DNA of 64,000 nucleotides, from positions 1-64,000 of the forward strand of contig JARBTR010000004.1 in the NCBI GenBank assembly GCA_029240105.1. Direction: 5' to 3'. The DNA comes from Caryophanales bacterium (GTDB lineage: Bacteria > Bacillota > Bacilli > JARBTR01). This document shows positions 8,033 through 17,227 of this stretch, piece by piece. Both the position numbers and the translations under genes were made by a program. The notes under the pieces were generated by a model. It worked only from the letters and a program-made list of their open reading frames with translations. It was not told the DNA's origin and searched no databases. Every line of letters starts with the position of its first letter. Positions within the stretch are counted from its first letter, which is position 1.

Positions 8033-9097
8033 TTAGAAGGCTACAGCATTCACCTTGTTAGGGCGGGAAACTGGTGCAGTTAATGGTTTTCCATCTTCAT
8101 TAGAAAGTTCTTTGCTGCCATTTACTGTTACAGAAACCTTTTGAATGGATTTGTTTTCAGTTAGAGACAAAACAAGAGCATCAAGAAGTTTTGAAGAAAC
8201 TGTTTTCTTTTCCTTATCGCTAGCGCTTGTATAAAGATTTTGATTGAAATTCAATGAAACCACGCCATTGTCGATATTTGGTGTATCAATTAAGGCTAAA
8301 TCGGTAGCAAAATCTGAAGCAAGGTTCGATCCAATTGCAGCACCTTTCACAAGCTCTTTAACGACTGTCACAACATCATTAGTCCCTGAATTTGAAACAC
8401 GTCTAGTTACTGGAACATAGTAGTTTGCTTTTTTGTTTGTAGCTACGAAATACACTGTAATTGGATGTGTGTTCATGATATCAGCTAATTGTGTTGACTC
8501 ATTATTAATACCAATTTGACGAGTTAACTTGCTCGCAATTGGAGTTTTAGAAACAGGCATTTCAGCTAAAGACTTTCCTTCAATACGTAGTGCAACACTA
8601 CCGATTGAGTCGAATTGAGTTAAAGTCCAAACAACTGATTGTAAAATTCTATTCTCATTTGCTGCCTGGTAATTTTTGAATTCTTTTGAGAAATCAACAG
8701 TTGCTACACCATTTTGCACATCAATGCTTTTTATTACAGTTTCTGGAGGTAGAATTGCTTGAAATCCATTTGGAAGTAAATCTGTAACAGGACCATCTTG
8801 AACTAGGTATTCAAGCGCCTGTTTGGCCACACTTTGTGTGTTTGGTAGTGCTAGTGCAGTTGGTACTACGTAACCATTTTTATCAACTAAATATAATTCA
8901 GTTGGTATTTTTTTTGCCAAATCCTTAGACTCTGATTCATCGTCATCTAGTTCATCCGCTTTTTTTACATAGTTAACGTTAGGTGGATCCATTTTTTCTT
9001 TATCACTAAACGGATTTAAACCAAAGCTGCAACCACTTAGTAGCGAAGAAATTGTTAAAACAGAAAGTAAAGCTAGTACCTTTTTTTTCCACTTCAT
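8033..9097 (-). CDS. gerM: Spore germination/sporulation lipoprotein GerM
   Basis: A 354-residue lipoprotein: signal peptide with lipobox LSGC (Cys about residue 23), then two GerMN domains (about 70-195 and 215-335). The repeats show parallel motifs such as VATVDFSKEF and VVSLNFNQNL. GerM is known in B. subtilis to be needed for germination and for septal peptidoglycan during sporulation. The start at 9097 has GGGAGG 7 bases upstream; five codons further up are unlikely. It follows racE after a 394-base gap filled by repeats. Confidence 0.93.
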   Translation of the reverse strand: MKWKKKVLALLSVLTISSLLSGCSFGLNPFSDKEKMDPPNVNYVKKADELDDDESESKDLAKKIPTELYLVDKNGYVVPTALALPNTQSVAKQALEYLVQDGPVTDLLPNGFQAILPPETVIKSIDVQNGVATVDFSKEFKNYQAANENRILQSVVWTLTQFDSIGSVALRIEGKSLAEMPVSKTPIASKLTRQIGINNESTQLADIMNTHPITVYFVATNKKANYYVPVTRRVSNSGTNDVVTVVKELVKGAAIGSNLASDFATDLALIDTPNIDNGVVSLNFNQNLYTSASDKEKKTVSSKLLDALVLSLTENKSIQKVSVTVNGSKELSNEDGKPLTAPVSRPNKVNAVAF

Positions 9098-9290
9098 AAA
9101 AAAGCCTCCCATTTGTTGAAGTTACCTATCTTTTTTCAACATAATAATACTTGTACTTCAACTTATGAGGGTTGTACTTTTTATAGAACAAGCTTATGTA
9201 ATAGATATTTATTAATATTGAATTTAGTAATAAATACTAGTAAATTTCTTTTTGATTCATACAGAAATTGCTTCGATCCTTTTAACTTAT

Positions 9291-9470
9291 ACCAAAACTT
9301 CGTAGGGGTTTGTTCCTGAGCTGTAGCTCAGACAAACTTTACGTACGTTTTACTTGCTAAATTCTATCGAACTTAGACCAAAACTTCGTAGGGGTTTGTT
9401 CCTGAGCTGAAGCTCAGACAAACTGTACGTACCTTTTGGTTGCTAAATTCTATCGAATTTAGACCAAAAC
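9291..9470. repeat. Tandem pair of 86-bp hairpin repeats
   Basis: Two units of 86 bp start at 9291 and 9377, with the first bases of a third at 9463. Each unit has two stem-loops: AGTTTGT..CTGAGCT/AGCTCAG.ACAAACT, and TTTTGGT..CTAAATTC/GAATTTAG.ACCAAAA (the second most perfect in unit 2). A single relative is at 35583-35677. They fill the gap between racE and gerM, and the rest of 9098-9290 shows nothing recognisable. Confidence 0.85.
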
Positions 9471-9471
9471 G

Positions 9472-9508
9472 TAAAAACTTCCGAAGATTATTTAATCCTC
9501 AGAAGTTT
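9472..9508 (-). terminator. Terminator overlapping the racE stop codon
   Basis: Minus-strand arms AAACTTC (9502-9508) and GAAGTTT (9475-9481), then TTACG. The racE stop lies in the loop. The T run is short, so it may be weak. Confidence 0.45.
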
Positions 9509-10301
9509 GTATTCTTTCAATATTATCAATTTCAGTACCGAATAGTTCTACAGCAATTCGATTAAACATTCGACGCGACCCAGTTGTGTAAAATTCATGG
9601 CTTGGAGCTGATTTATTTGGCGATTGCATTTCGTTAAATTGCAATATTGTACTTGCATCACGAGCAGTTTCCTCTCCTGATGATATAATACTCACTCCTA
9701 ATCCTAATTCTTTAGAAATGACTTTTTCTAAAAAGGGATAATGTGTACAACCTAGTACCAAAGTATCGATACCTGTTCCCTTTAATGGTGCAAGACCTTC
9801 TTTTACAACTCGTTCAGCAATAGGACTTCCCCACTCGCCACTTTCAACTATTGGAACAAATTTTGGACAAGCAAGACTTGTAACCTTAACACCTGAATGG
9901 ATATTTGTTAAAGCATTCTCATAAGCACCACTTGCAATTGCACCAACAGTTCCAATAACTCCAATATGGAGATTTCGCGACTCTTCAATCGCAGCACGTG
10001 CCCCAGGATATATAACACCTATAACCGGTATATCTAGCTGATCCTTTAATTCATCCAGTGCTGCTGCAGTTGCAGTATTGCAAGCAATAATAAGCATTTT
10101 TATATTTTTTTGAAGTAAAAATCGAACCATTTCCCATGTGTACTGTTTGATTTCTTCCATTGGTCTAGGACCATAAGGGCATCGAGCATTATCACCTAAG
10201 TAAATGATTTTTTCATTTGGTAACTGGCGCATAATCTCTTTCGCAACAGTTAAACCGCCAACTCCAGAGTCAAATACACCAATTGGATTATTATTTGACA
10301 T
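9492..10301 (-). CDS. racE: Glutamate racemase
   Basis: Interconverts L- and D-glutamate for peptidoglycan. The 269 residues contain GVFDSGVGGLTV, with the catalytic Cys in ACNTATA and the second Cys in LGCTHYPFL. In B. subtilis the racE gene sits just upstream of gerM, as here. The start ATG has only a weak AGAGA upstream. The 187 bases before it contain no recognised feature. Confidence 0.96.
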   Translation of the reverse strand: MSNNNPIGVFDSGVGGLTVAKEIMRQLPNEKIIYLGDNARCPYGPRPMEEIKQYTWEMVRFLLQKNIKMLIIACNTATAAALDELKDQLDIPVIGVIYPGARAAIEESRNLHIGVIGTVGAIASGAYENALTNIHSGVKVTSLACPKFVPIVESGEWGSPIAERVVKEGLAPLKGTGIDTLVLGCTHYPFLEKVISKELGLGVSIISSGEETARDASTILQFNEMQSPNKSAPSHEFYTTGSRRMFNRIAVELFGTEIDNIERIQTSED

Positions 10302-10488
10302 TATCTCTACGCTTTCTCTAAGCCAACGGGAGTCGAAACCCTAGGCCTTATCATGATTCTTTTTTTGAAATCCAATATTAGATGTTCCTAGTGTATTTTC
10401 AATACGCATCGACACATCTGTCTTGTCTTGCTTCAAAAGAAACAAGAAAAGGTCTCGAGTATATTCTAGATGATCAAACCTTTTGGGT

Positions 10489-10950
10489 TCAATTCCCACT
10501 ACTTTCTGTTTTCATTTCTTTATGTAACTTTGACAAAAGTCTTTGTAACTCCGTTACTTCATTTACCTCAAAGGTACTGATTAAATTAGATAGGTAATTT
10601 TGACGACGAGATATCACTTCATTAATAATTCGTCTACCCTCTTCTAAAAGATGAACTTGAACAACGCGGCGATCTTGAGGATCGCGAACCCTTGAAACCA
10701 AACAGTTCTTTTCCATACGATCAATTAGATCAGTTGTGGTACTAAATGCAAGAAACATCTTTGTAGACAAATCACCAATTGTCATGTCCCCTTCTTCGTT
10801 TAACCATTGTAGTGCAATGAATTGCGGTGGTGTAATTCCAAAATCTTTTAAAATTTCACGGCCCTTTTCACGAATAATCCCATCAATGAACCGTAAATCT
10901 TTTTCAACTCCAGCTACTAATAGTTCATTCAATTGATTATTTCTTTTCAA
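10489..10950 (-). CDS. MarR-family transcription regulator (YsmB-like)
   Basis: A 153-residue winged-helix protein. The recognition region reads MTIGDLSTKMFLAFSTTTDLIDRM, followed by the wing SRVRDPQDRRVVQVHL, both typical of MarR. It starts at TTG with GAGGTG six bases upstream. Its place between gerE and racE corresponds to B. subtilis ysmB, though here about 8 kb of other genes lie between it and gerE. Ligand and targets are unknown. Confidence 0.88.
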   Translation of the reverse strand: MKRNNQLNELLVAGVEKDLRFIDGIIREKGREILKDFGITPPQFIALQWLNEEGDMTIGDLSTKMFLAFSTTTDLIDRMEKNCLVSRVRDPQDRRVVQVHLLEEGRRIINEVISRRQNYLSNLISTFEVNEVTELQRLLSKLHKEMKTESSGN

Positions 10951-11110
10951 AGGAGCACCTCATCATTTTATAATTCTATAATATAAAAATCTAATTTATC
11001 ACATTTTCATCAACCTATATCATCCAAAAAAAAAGATTAAAAGTCAATACGAATCACTCCCTTAGTCCACTTTGCTGTTGAGACATCCATGTAATCATAA
11101 AAAAAAATAT

Positions 11111-11148
11111 AAAAACAGCATTGATTTTATATCATCAATGCTGTTTTT
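11111..11148 (-). terminator. Strong terminator after the SDR gene
   Basis: A 15-bp perfect stem (AAAAACAGCATTGAT and complement) with an eight-base loop. A and T tracts on both sides make it potentially bidirectional; it ends the SDR gene on the minus strand. Confidence 0.8.
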
Positions 11149-11172
11149 CTGTATTTTACATTTAAAAAATAT

Positions 11173-12033
11173 TTAGTTTACCACCTTACCACCATTTATA
11201 TGGAAAACCTGACCCGTTATATATGTCGAATCTTCACTTGCCAGTAAAACATACATAGGCGCTACCTCACAAGGTTGTCCGGCACGTCCCATTGGGGCTG
11301 TAGATCCAAACGTTTTGACGTCCTCAGCTGAAAAACTGGAAACAATCAGTGGTGTCCATATTGGGCCCGGTGCAACAGCGTTAACTCTAATTTCTTGTTT
11401 CACCAGTGAGAGAGCCATTGATCGAGTAAATGTAAGAATTGCTCCTTTTGTGGCTGAGTAATCAATTAAAGTAGGATGTCCTTCAAAGGCAGTTATTGAT
11501 GTTGTGTTAATAATTGAACTCCCTTTTTTTAGATGTGGCAAGGTCGCTTTTGTTAGATAAAAATACGAGAAAAAATTGCTTTCAAATGTATGCATCATTT
11601 GGTCTTTCGTTATGTCTACTATGCTATTTTGTGGATATTGCACAGCGGCATTGTTTATCAGAATATCGATTTTGCCGAACTCTTTCAGTGTCATATCGAC
11701 TACTTTTTGAGAATTTTCTTCCTGTTTTAAATCTAGTGGGATTTTTAGACATCGTTTCCCTAGCTTCAAAACCTCTTGCTCAGTTACTTTAGCATCTTCG
11801 TTTTCATTTAAATAGACAATAACAATATCTGCACCTTCCATAGCATACAAAGTTGCAATAGCTCTCCCAATTCCACTATCACCACCTGTAATAATGGCGA
11901 CCTTCCCTTCCAATTTTCCACTAGCCTTATAAGAAGGAGATATAAATTGAGGCAATGGATTCATTTCAGACTCTTTTCCTGGCTGCATATTCTGATGTTG
12001 AGAAGGAAATACATCCTTTTTAATTGCTTCCAT
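11173..12033 (-). CDS. Short-chain dehydrogenase (YhdF/YhxC-like)
   Basis: A 286-residue SDR with an N-terminal extension of about 40 residues (QHQNMQPGKESEM) shared by the YhdF/YhxC group. The cofactor motif TGGDSGIGRA is at about 50-59, then NNAAVQYP, and the active-site Tyr/Lys in YSATKGA. The C-terminus keeps SSFSAEDVKTFGSTAPMGRAGQP and YITGQVFHINGG. Members are often stress-induced in Bacillus; the substrate is not known. Single-gene unit with its own terminator. Confidence 0.88.
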   Translation of the reverse strand: MEAIKKDVFPSQHQNMQPGKESEMNPLPQFISPSYKASGKLEGKVAIITGGDSGIGRAIATLYAMEGADIVIVYLNENEDAKVTEQEVLKLGKRCLKIPLDLKQEENSQKVVDMTLKEFGKIDILINNAAVQYPQNSIVDITKDQMMHTFESNFFSYFYLTKATLPHLKKGSSIINTTSITAFEGHPTLIDYSATKGAILTFTRSMALSLVKQEIRVNAVAPGPIWTPLIVSSFSAEDVKTFGSTAPMGRAGQPCEVAPMYVLLASEDSTYITGQVFHINGGKVVN

Positions 12034-12205
12034 ATTCTTTTTCCTTTCAAGTTTTTAACTAGTATTCCTTGAATGAGTTAATCTATTTAAAATTAACCAA
12101 ACACATCTATAATTAATCTCAATTAAGGCTTGTACTGACATCCCATAAAAGCGTCCAGATAAGCCTATTTCTTTTGAAGTTATTTATGTTCCATGCTAGT
12201 TTTGT

Positions 12206-12721
12206 CTACATATCTTTCTGCACAAATCGCCATTCAATATTTCGATAAAACTCGGTTGCATAATCGATGCCTATTCTCTTTGTTGCAATATAATGGGGTT
12301 TATACCCATCATCTTCAATCCAAAGTACATCAGAATGAAATAAATCCACTTCATTCAAAGTGATATCAATCTTCAATGCTTTCGTTAGCTTTCCAGGCCC
12401 ATTAAATCCTTCCACAGCTCTAATTAATACAGCTTGTGGTTCTTCAGCTGCACCTGTGACTACATTTAATAAATGATGTATTCCATAACAAAGATAGATA
12501 TAAGTGATTCCTCCTTGTTTATACAACGGTTTCGTCCGCTTTGTTTTTCCTGCCCTTGCATGACATGCTGTATCGATTTCACCTCGATATGCCTCAGTTT
12601 CCATGATTCGATGTCGCAATATCTTACCGTTTTCCATTTTTCTTACTAACATTTTACCAATCAAATCAGGGGCTACATCTAAAACATCCTGCTTAAAATA
12701 ATCAAAATCTAAACGTTTCAC
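12206..12721 (-). CDS. DNA-3-methyladenine glycosylase (AAG/MPG type)
   Basis: Removes alkylated purines from DNA to start base excision repair. Key motifs: METEAYRG with the catalytic Glu, CHARAGKTKRT, and ITYIYLCYGIHHLLNVV. At 171 residues it is about 25 shorter than typical bacterial homologues, mainly at the C-terminal end. The start is GTG behind AGAGGT. It is convergent with nothing and stands alone between the SDR and ADH genes. Confidence 0.9.
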   Translation of the reverse strand: MKRLDFDYFKQDVLDVAPDLIGKMLVRKMENGKILRHRIMETEAYRGEIDTACHARAGKTKRTKPLYKQGGITYIYLCYGIHHLLNVVTGAAEEPQAVLIRAVEGFNGPGKLTKALKIDITLNEVDLFHSDVLWIEDDGYKPHYIATKRIGIDYATEFYRNIEWRFVQKDM

Positions 12722-12828
12722 TTTATTACCTCTTTATCCAATTACTAACTCACTCTTTTATAATTCTACTTCTATAATTTTTCCTAACAAGAAAATACTA
12801 TTAAAAATGTTGAATTGGGAGGCAAATC

Positions 12829-13956
12829 ATGAAAGCGGTCGTTTATGAAGGCATGAAACATGTTGAAGTTAAAAATGTCGGTGATCCAGAAATTATTAAA
12901 TCTGATGATATTATTGTGAAAGTTACATCCACTGCAATTTGCGGATCAGATTTACATCTAATACATGGAATGATTCCGAATTTAGAAAAAGGTTCTATAC
13001 TTGGGCACGAAACCATGGGTATTATTGAAGAAGTTGGTAAAGATGTTAAGAAACTAAAAAAAGGTGATCGTGTTATAGTACCTTTCCCTGTTTCATGTGG
13101 GCATTGTTGGTTTTGTAACCATGGATTATCTAGTCAATGTGATGAATCCAATGCAAATGGAGAAATCGGTGGAATATTTGGATATAGTAAAACGTTTGGG
13201 GGCTATGACGGTGGACAAGCAGAATATTTACGGGTACCCTATGCAAATTTTGGGCCAAAGATTGTTCCAGAGCATTTAACCGATGAACAAGTTTTATTTG
13301 CAACAGATATTTTACCTACTTCCCTTTGGGGAGTTGAAATGAGTGGAGTAAAACTTGGAGATACCGTCGTCATTCTTGGATGCGGACCAGTTGGCCTACT
13401 ATCTATAAAGTGGGCAATGTACATTGGAGCAAAACGAATCATTGCTGTTGACTGGGTTGACTACCGTTTGAAACATGCAAAGGGATACGGTGTTGAAACA
13501 GTAAACCTGAAAGATCATGAAAATACTGGGGAGTACCTCAAAGATTTGACATACGGAGGCGCAGATGTCGTCATTGATTGTGTAGGTATGGATGGCAAGA
13601 TGACAACCATCGAAAAACTAGAAACTTTGTTAAAATTACAAGGTGGTTCAAAATCTGCCATTGAAATTGCGACTCAAGCTGTTCGAAAAGGTGGCGTGGT
13701 AGGCTTAGTTGGTGTTTACGGTGCAAGATATAACATGTTCCCACTCGGAGACTTCTTCGCAAGAAATATTACTCTAAAAATGGGGCAATGTCCTGCTCAC
13801 ACCTATACTGACCGTATTATTCAATTAATTAGTGAAGGTAAAATTGATGCAACTGATATCATCACGCATACACTTCCTCTCGACAAAGGAAAACATGCTT
13901 ATGAAATTTTTGATCAAAAATTGGACAATTGTATAAAGGTTATATTGAAACCCTAA
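12829..13956 (+). CDS. Zinc-dependent alcohol dehydrogenase (AdhB-like)
   Basis: A 375-residue medium-chain dehydrogenase. Catalytic zinc ligands are visible in TAICGSDLHL and LGHETMG; structural zinc is represented by CGHCWFCNHGLSSQC. The NAD fold motif GCGPVG is at about 184-189. It resembles glutathione-independent formaldehyde dehydrogenase-type enzymes and B. subtilis AdhB. GGGAGG lies 7 bases before the ATG. A hairpin (CCCTAACA/TGTTAGGG, 13951-13974) embraces the stop codon, and a terminator follows at 14059. Confidence 0.92.
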   Translation: MKAVVYEGMKHVEVKNVGDPEIIKSDDIIVKVTSTAICGSDLHLIHGMIPNLEKGSILGHETMGIIEEVGKDVKKLKKGDRVIVPFPVSCGHCWFCNHGLSSQCDESNANGEIGGIFGYSKTFGGYDGGQAEYLRVPYANFGPKIVPEHLTDEQVLFATDILPTSLWGVEMSGVKLGDTVVILGCGPVGLLSIKWAMYIGAKRIIAVDWVDYRLKHAKGYGVETVNLKDHENTGEYLKDLTYGGADVVIDCVGMDGKMTTIEKLETLLKLQGGSKSAIEIATQAVRKGGVVGLVGVYGARYNMFPLGDFFARNITLKMGQCPAHTYTDRIIQLISEGKIDATDIITHTLPLDKGKHAYEIFDQKLDNCIKVILKP

Positions 13957-14058
13957 CATGTGAATTGTTAGGGTAACCTCGATAACAAGTATTAAATACA
14001 AAAAAAAATATGTTTGATGGGTGTTTTGAATCTATCTAAAAAATAAAAATGCAAAATA

Positions 14059-14104
14059 AAATGAGTGCCAAATTTCATATGAATTTGACACTCATTTTTT
14101 TTAT
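14059..14104 (+). terminator. Terminator of the ADH gene
   Basis: Stem ATGAGTG.CAAATT/AATTTG.CACTCAT with a TCATATG loop, then eight T residues. The rest of the 319-base gap to 14276 is AT-rich with nothing recognised. Confidence 0.85.
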
Positions 14105-14275
14105 TATACATCCATTTGTAAGAATTTCATAAAAATTATCTCAAAAAATTACATCCTAATTGTACGGAAATAATGATTGATATACACATGCGATTTTTCT
14201 CGCATTATGTAATAAAAGTCAACTTTCATAAAATGTTTATACTGAATATAAAACCAAGTTATTAGAAGAAAATGA

Positions 14276-14896
14276 TTAATAGGCGATCCCTACACGCGAT
14301 TTTATATAATCACTTGATTTCGCCTGTTTTAATGTAAATTCTGCTGTATCCTGAACGGATATTTTAGATCCACCCTCAGGCAGATATTCTCTGTCTAATC
14401 TATATCTGCCTAGCTTTTCCTCATCTGGCAAATACGTTGGACAGACAATCGTCCAATCAAGAGTTGATTGTTTAAGCATTTCGTATACTTTATGATGTTC
14501 TTCCGTTGCACGGGTTGATTTGTGCCTTGATTCACTTGATTGATAACGAAGATAATTCGGTGTGGTTCTACTTTGCAGAATACCCGCGGTACCAATAGTT
14601 ATGATTCGTTTAATACCTTCGTTTTCCATTGCTCCGATAATATTCGGCATACTTTCCGTTAAAGTGGTCGTGCCATCAGTACTTAGTGCACTAATAACTA
14701 CATCCATCCCATACATTGCACGTACTATATCCTCTTTATTTAAAACATTCCCTTGAATAATGGTTAAATTTTCATTATAAATTGTAATTTTCTCTGGATT
14801 GCGAACTAATACAGTAATATGATGACCGTCATAAAGGGCATACGTCATAATTTGACTACCAACACGCCCAGTTGCACCTAATATTAAAATATTCAT
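14276..14896 (-). CDS. NAD(P)-binding NmrA/YwnB-like protein
   Basis: A 206-residue Rossmann protein of the atypical SDR group. GATGRVGSQI at residues 7-16 is the dinucleotide site. TIVCPTYLPDEE and the basic C-terminal part match proteins such as YwnB. AAAGGAG lies upstream of the ATG at 14896, so the 19-codon extension upstream is not used. Substrate unknown; these are often annotated as NADH(P)-binding or flavin reductase-like. Confidence 0.8.
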   Translation of the reverse strand: MNILILGATGRVGSQIMTYALYDGHHITVLVRNPEKITIYNENLTIIQGNVLNKEDIVRAMYGMDVVISALSTDGTTTLTESMPNIIGAMENEGIKRIITIGTAGILQSRTTPNYLRYQSSESRHKSTRATEEHHKVYEMLKQSTLDWTIVCPTYLPDEEKLGRYRLDREYLPEGGSKISVQDTAEFTLKQAKSSDYIKSRVGIAY

Positions 14897-15002
14897 AAGA
14901 ATGTGACTCCTTTGATTGCTTGAAAATAAGAAAAACTTATTTAACAAAAACAAGATAAAACGGTTTTACTGTTAGAGAAATTATGCGAAAGTAACACTAC
15001 AT

Positions 15003-16886
15003 TCACTTACCCTCTACAATCTCACTCAAATAACTCCAACGTTCGATTAAATATTCAAGCTTTTCATTGAGTTTTGTTTCTTGTTGAAGAAGTTCATTTG
15101 CCAAAGTGAAATCGCTTCCTACTTTTTGTAATCTTGCTTGGATATCTGCTAATTCTTCTTCTGTACGAGCAATATCACCATCAATGTTTTCCCATTCTTT
15201 ATTTTCTGCATAAGAAAGGCGCTTTTTTTGCTGTGGCTGTTTTACAGGTTGACTTGCAACTACTGTTGCTTTTTCATCAGTCATCTGTTCTTTTTGCCAC
15301 TCATAAAAATCACTAGCAGTACCTAGATAAATGGAAATTTTTCCATTCTTATCAAATGCCCATAATTTATCGACCGTTTTATCAAGGAAATAACGATCAT
15401 GCGAAACTGTAAGGACTACTCCCGGAAAACTCTCTAAATAATCCTCTAAAACTGTTAGTGTTTGTATATCCAAGTCATTTGTTGGTTCATCTAAGATTAA
15501 AACATTTGGACTCTGCATCAGGATTTTTAACAAGTAAAGTCGTCTACGTTCTCCACCAGAAAGTTTACCAATAATCGTCCCATGTGAATGTGGAGGGAAA
15601 AGGAATCTTTCAAGAATTTGCGCTGCAGATACTTTATAATCATCTTTCAAGACGACCATCTCTGCCGTCTCTTGAAGATATTGCAACATTCGTTTGTCTT
15701 CTGGCATTGATTCAAGTTCCTGTGTGTAATAACCAAGCTTTACTGTTACGCCAAATTCTAGTTCTCCACTATCTGGTTTTAATTCTCCAGTCAAAATTTT
15801 GAGCAAAGTGGTTTTTCCGACCCCATTTTCACCAATAATGCCGATTCGATCACCTTTTTGTAAAATGACTGAAAAATCTTTTACACATTGTTTTGTTCCA
15901 AAGCTTTTTGAAATAGATTTTGCTTCTATAACTTTTTTTCCGAGTCTTGCCGATGTTGTTTCAATTTCTAATGAACCGGCCGACTCTTTTGAATTGTAAT
16001 CATTTTGGATCGTATCGAACCGCTGGATTCTTGCCTTTTGTTTTGTTGTTCTCGCTTTTGCACCCTTGCGCATCCATGCTAATTCTGATTTAAATAAGCT
16101 TTTCAGCTTATGTGCTGCCTTTTCGTCTACCTCATCTTGGATGGCGCGACTTTCTATGTACTGCTGATAATTGCCTTTGTATTCTTTTAATTCCTTGTTC
16201 GCTAGTTCCCATATTTTCGTTGTACATGCATCTAAGAAATAACGGTCATGTGTCACAAATAATAATGCTTTAGAATACGTTTGCAAATAATTTTGCAACC
16301 ATTCTATCGTTATTTGATCTAAATGGTTGGTAGGCTCATCTAAAATGAGTAAGTCTGGTTGTTCTACCAGAACTTTTGCTAAAGCAACCCGTTTCTTTTG
16401 ACCACCTGAAAGTGATTTTAACTCACTATGAATTGCAGATATCCCTAGTTTATTTAAAATGGTTACTGCCATGGCGTGTAATTCCCATCCATTTAGTGCA
16501 TCCATTTGTTCTTGCATTGTAAAGAGTTGATTTTGAAACTTTTGATTCTCTGGATCTTCTTTAAGCCTTTCAAGCATTCCCTCGTAATCACGTACCAATT
16601 TAAAAACAGGGGAATCGTTTCGAAACAAATACTCGATAACATTTTCATTTTCATTCATATCAAACTGCTGCTCTAAATAAGCAATTTGATAATCATTTGG
16701 TTTATCAATTAGGCCAGAATCTGCCACATCTTTCCCAGCAATAATATCCAGTAAGGAAGTCTTACCTGTCCCATTGATCCCAATGAGGCCAATTCTCTCG
16801 CCCTCACAGATAGAAAAATCTAAATGATTAAATAACGTTTTTTCGCCAACGGTTTTCTTAATCGCAGTCGCTTTGAATATTTTCAT
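15003..16886 (-). CDS. yfmR: ABC-F ATPase (Uup/YfmR type)
   Basis: A soluble 627-residue protein with two ABC domains and no membrane segments. Walker A: GINGTGKTS (about 36-44) and GENGVGKTT (about 350). Signatures: LSGGQKKRVA and LSGGERRRLY; Walker B: LLILDEPTNHLD and VLILDEPTNDLD. A ~75-residue basic coiled-coil C-terminal domain (after KKRLSYAENKEWE) is typical of the Uup/YfmR branch. ABC-F proteins act on the ribosome; YfmR has been linked to rescue of stalled translation at proline stretches. Assignment to the exact branch rests on length and tail. Confidence 0.85.
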   Translation of the reverse strand: MKIFKATAIKKTVGEKTLFNHLDFSICEGERIGLIGINGTGKTSLLDIIAGKDVADSGLIDKPNDYQIAYLEQQFDMNENENVIEYLFRNDSPVFKLVRDYEGMLERLKEDPENQKFQNQLFTMQEQMDALNGWELHAMAVTILNKLGISAIHSELKSLSGGQKKRVALAKVLVEQPDLLILDEPTNHLDQITIEWLQNYLQTYSKALLFVTHDRYFLDACTTKIWELANKELKEYKGNYQQYIESRAIQDEVDEKAAHKLKSLFKSELAWMRKGAKARTTKQKARIQRFDTIQNDYNSKESAGSLEIETTSARLGKKVIEAKSISKSFGTKQCVKDFSVILQKGDRIGIIGENGVGKTTLLKILTGELKPDSGELEFGVTVKLGYYTQELESMPEDKRMLQYLQETAEMVVLKDDYKVSAAQILERFLFPPHSHGTIIGKLSGGERRRLYLLKILMQSPNVLILDEPTNDLDIQTLTVLEDYLESFPGVVLTVSHDRYFLDKTVDKLWAFDKNGKISIYLGTASDFYEWQKEQMTDEKATVVASQPVKQPQQKKRLSYAENKEWENIDGDIARTEEELADIQARLQKVGSDFTLANELLQQETKLNEKLEYLIERWSYLSEIVEGK

Positions 16887-17090
16887 TCGTAATCCATGCT
16901 TTCTATTCTATTTTCCAAATTCTATTATAAATGAAAACCCCAGAAAACATTTAATAACTTTTCTATGCTGTTAGATCTGACTGTTGCCATTTGCTGAATT
17001 TCACACATTACCTGGTACGAATTCATGCCATTTAGAAAAAACAGCAACCTGATCCTTTTAAAACATTTGCGCAGATGTTTTGGATGAATT

Positions 17091-17174
17091 CCCGCAGAGC
17101 TTTCCTGTGGGTGAGCACCTGAGCCTAAGGTCTCAGGCACCCACTTTCCCACGGGAGTCCTGCGGGTTTCATTG
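17091..17174. repeat. Dispersed intergenic repeat, copy 2 (full unit)
   Basis: Positions 17098-17174 equal 1-77 exactly. The complete unit begins with CCCGCAG and ends with CTGCGGG plus TTTCATTG, making an imperfect palindrome of about 80 bp. It fills part of the 341-base gap between the DUF438 and ABC-F genes. The rest of the gap is unremarkable. Confidence 0.85.
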
Positions 17175-17227
17175 GGCTCCGAGAATTTAAAACAGTAAAC
17201 ATTAACAAGAAAAATCTTATACAAAAT

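Noticed and set aside
10302-10488. Possible small gene or RNA between marR and racE
   Set aside because: A short hairpin (CTTGTTTC/GAAGCAAG) is present, but no reading frame with a ribosome site and no known RNA motif could be supported.
16925-17224. 99-residue minus-strand reading frame between the ABC-F and DUF438 genes
   Set aside because: It runs straight through the dispersed repeat at 17091-17174, has no ribosome site and no recognisable protein features.
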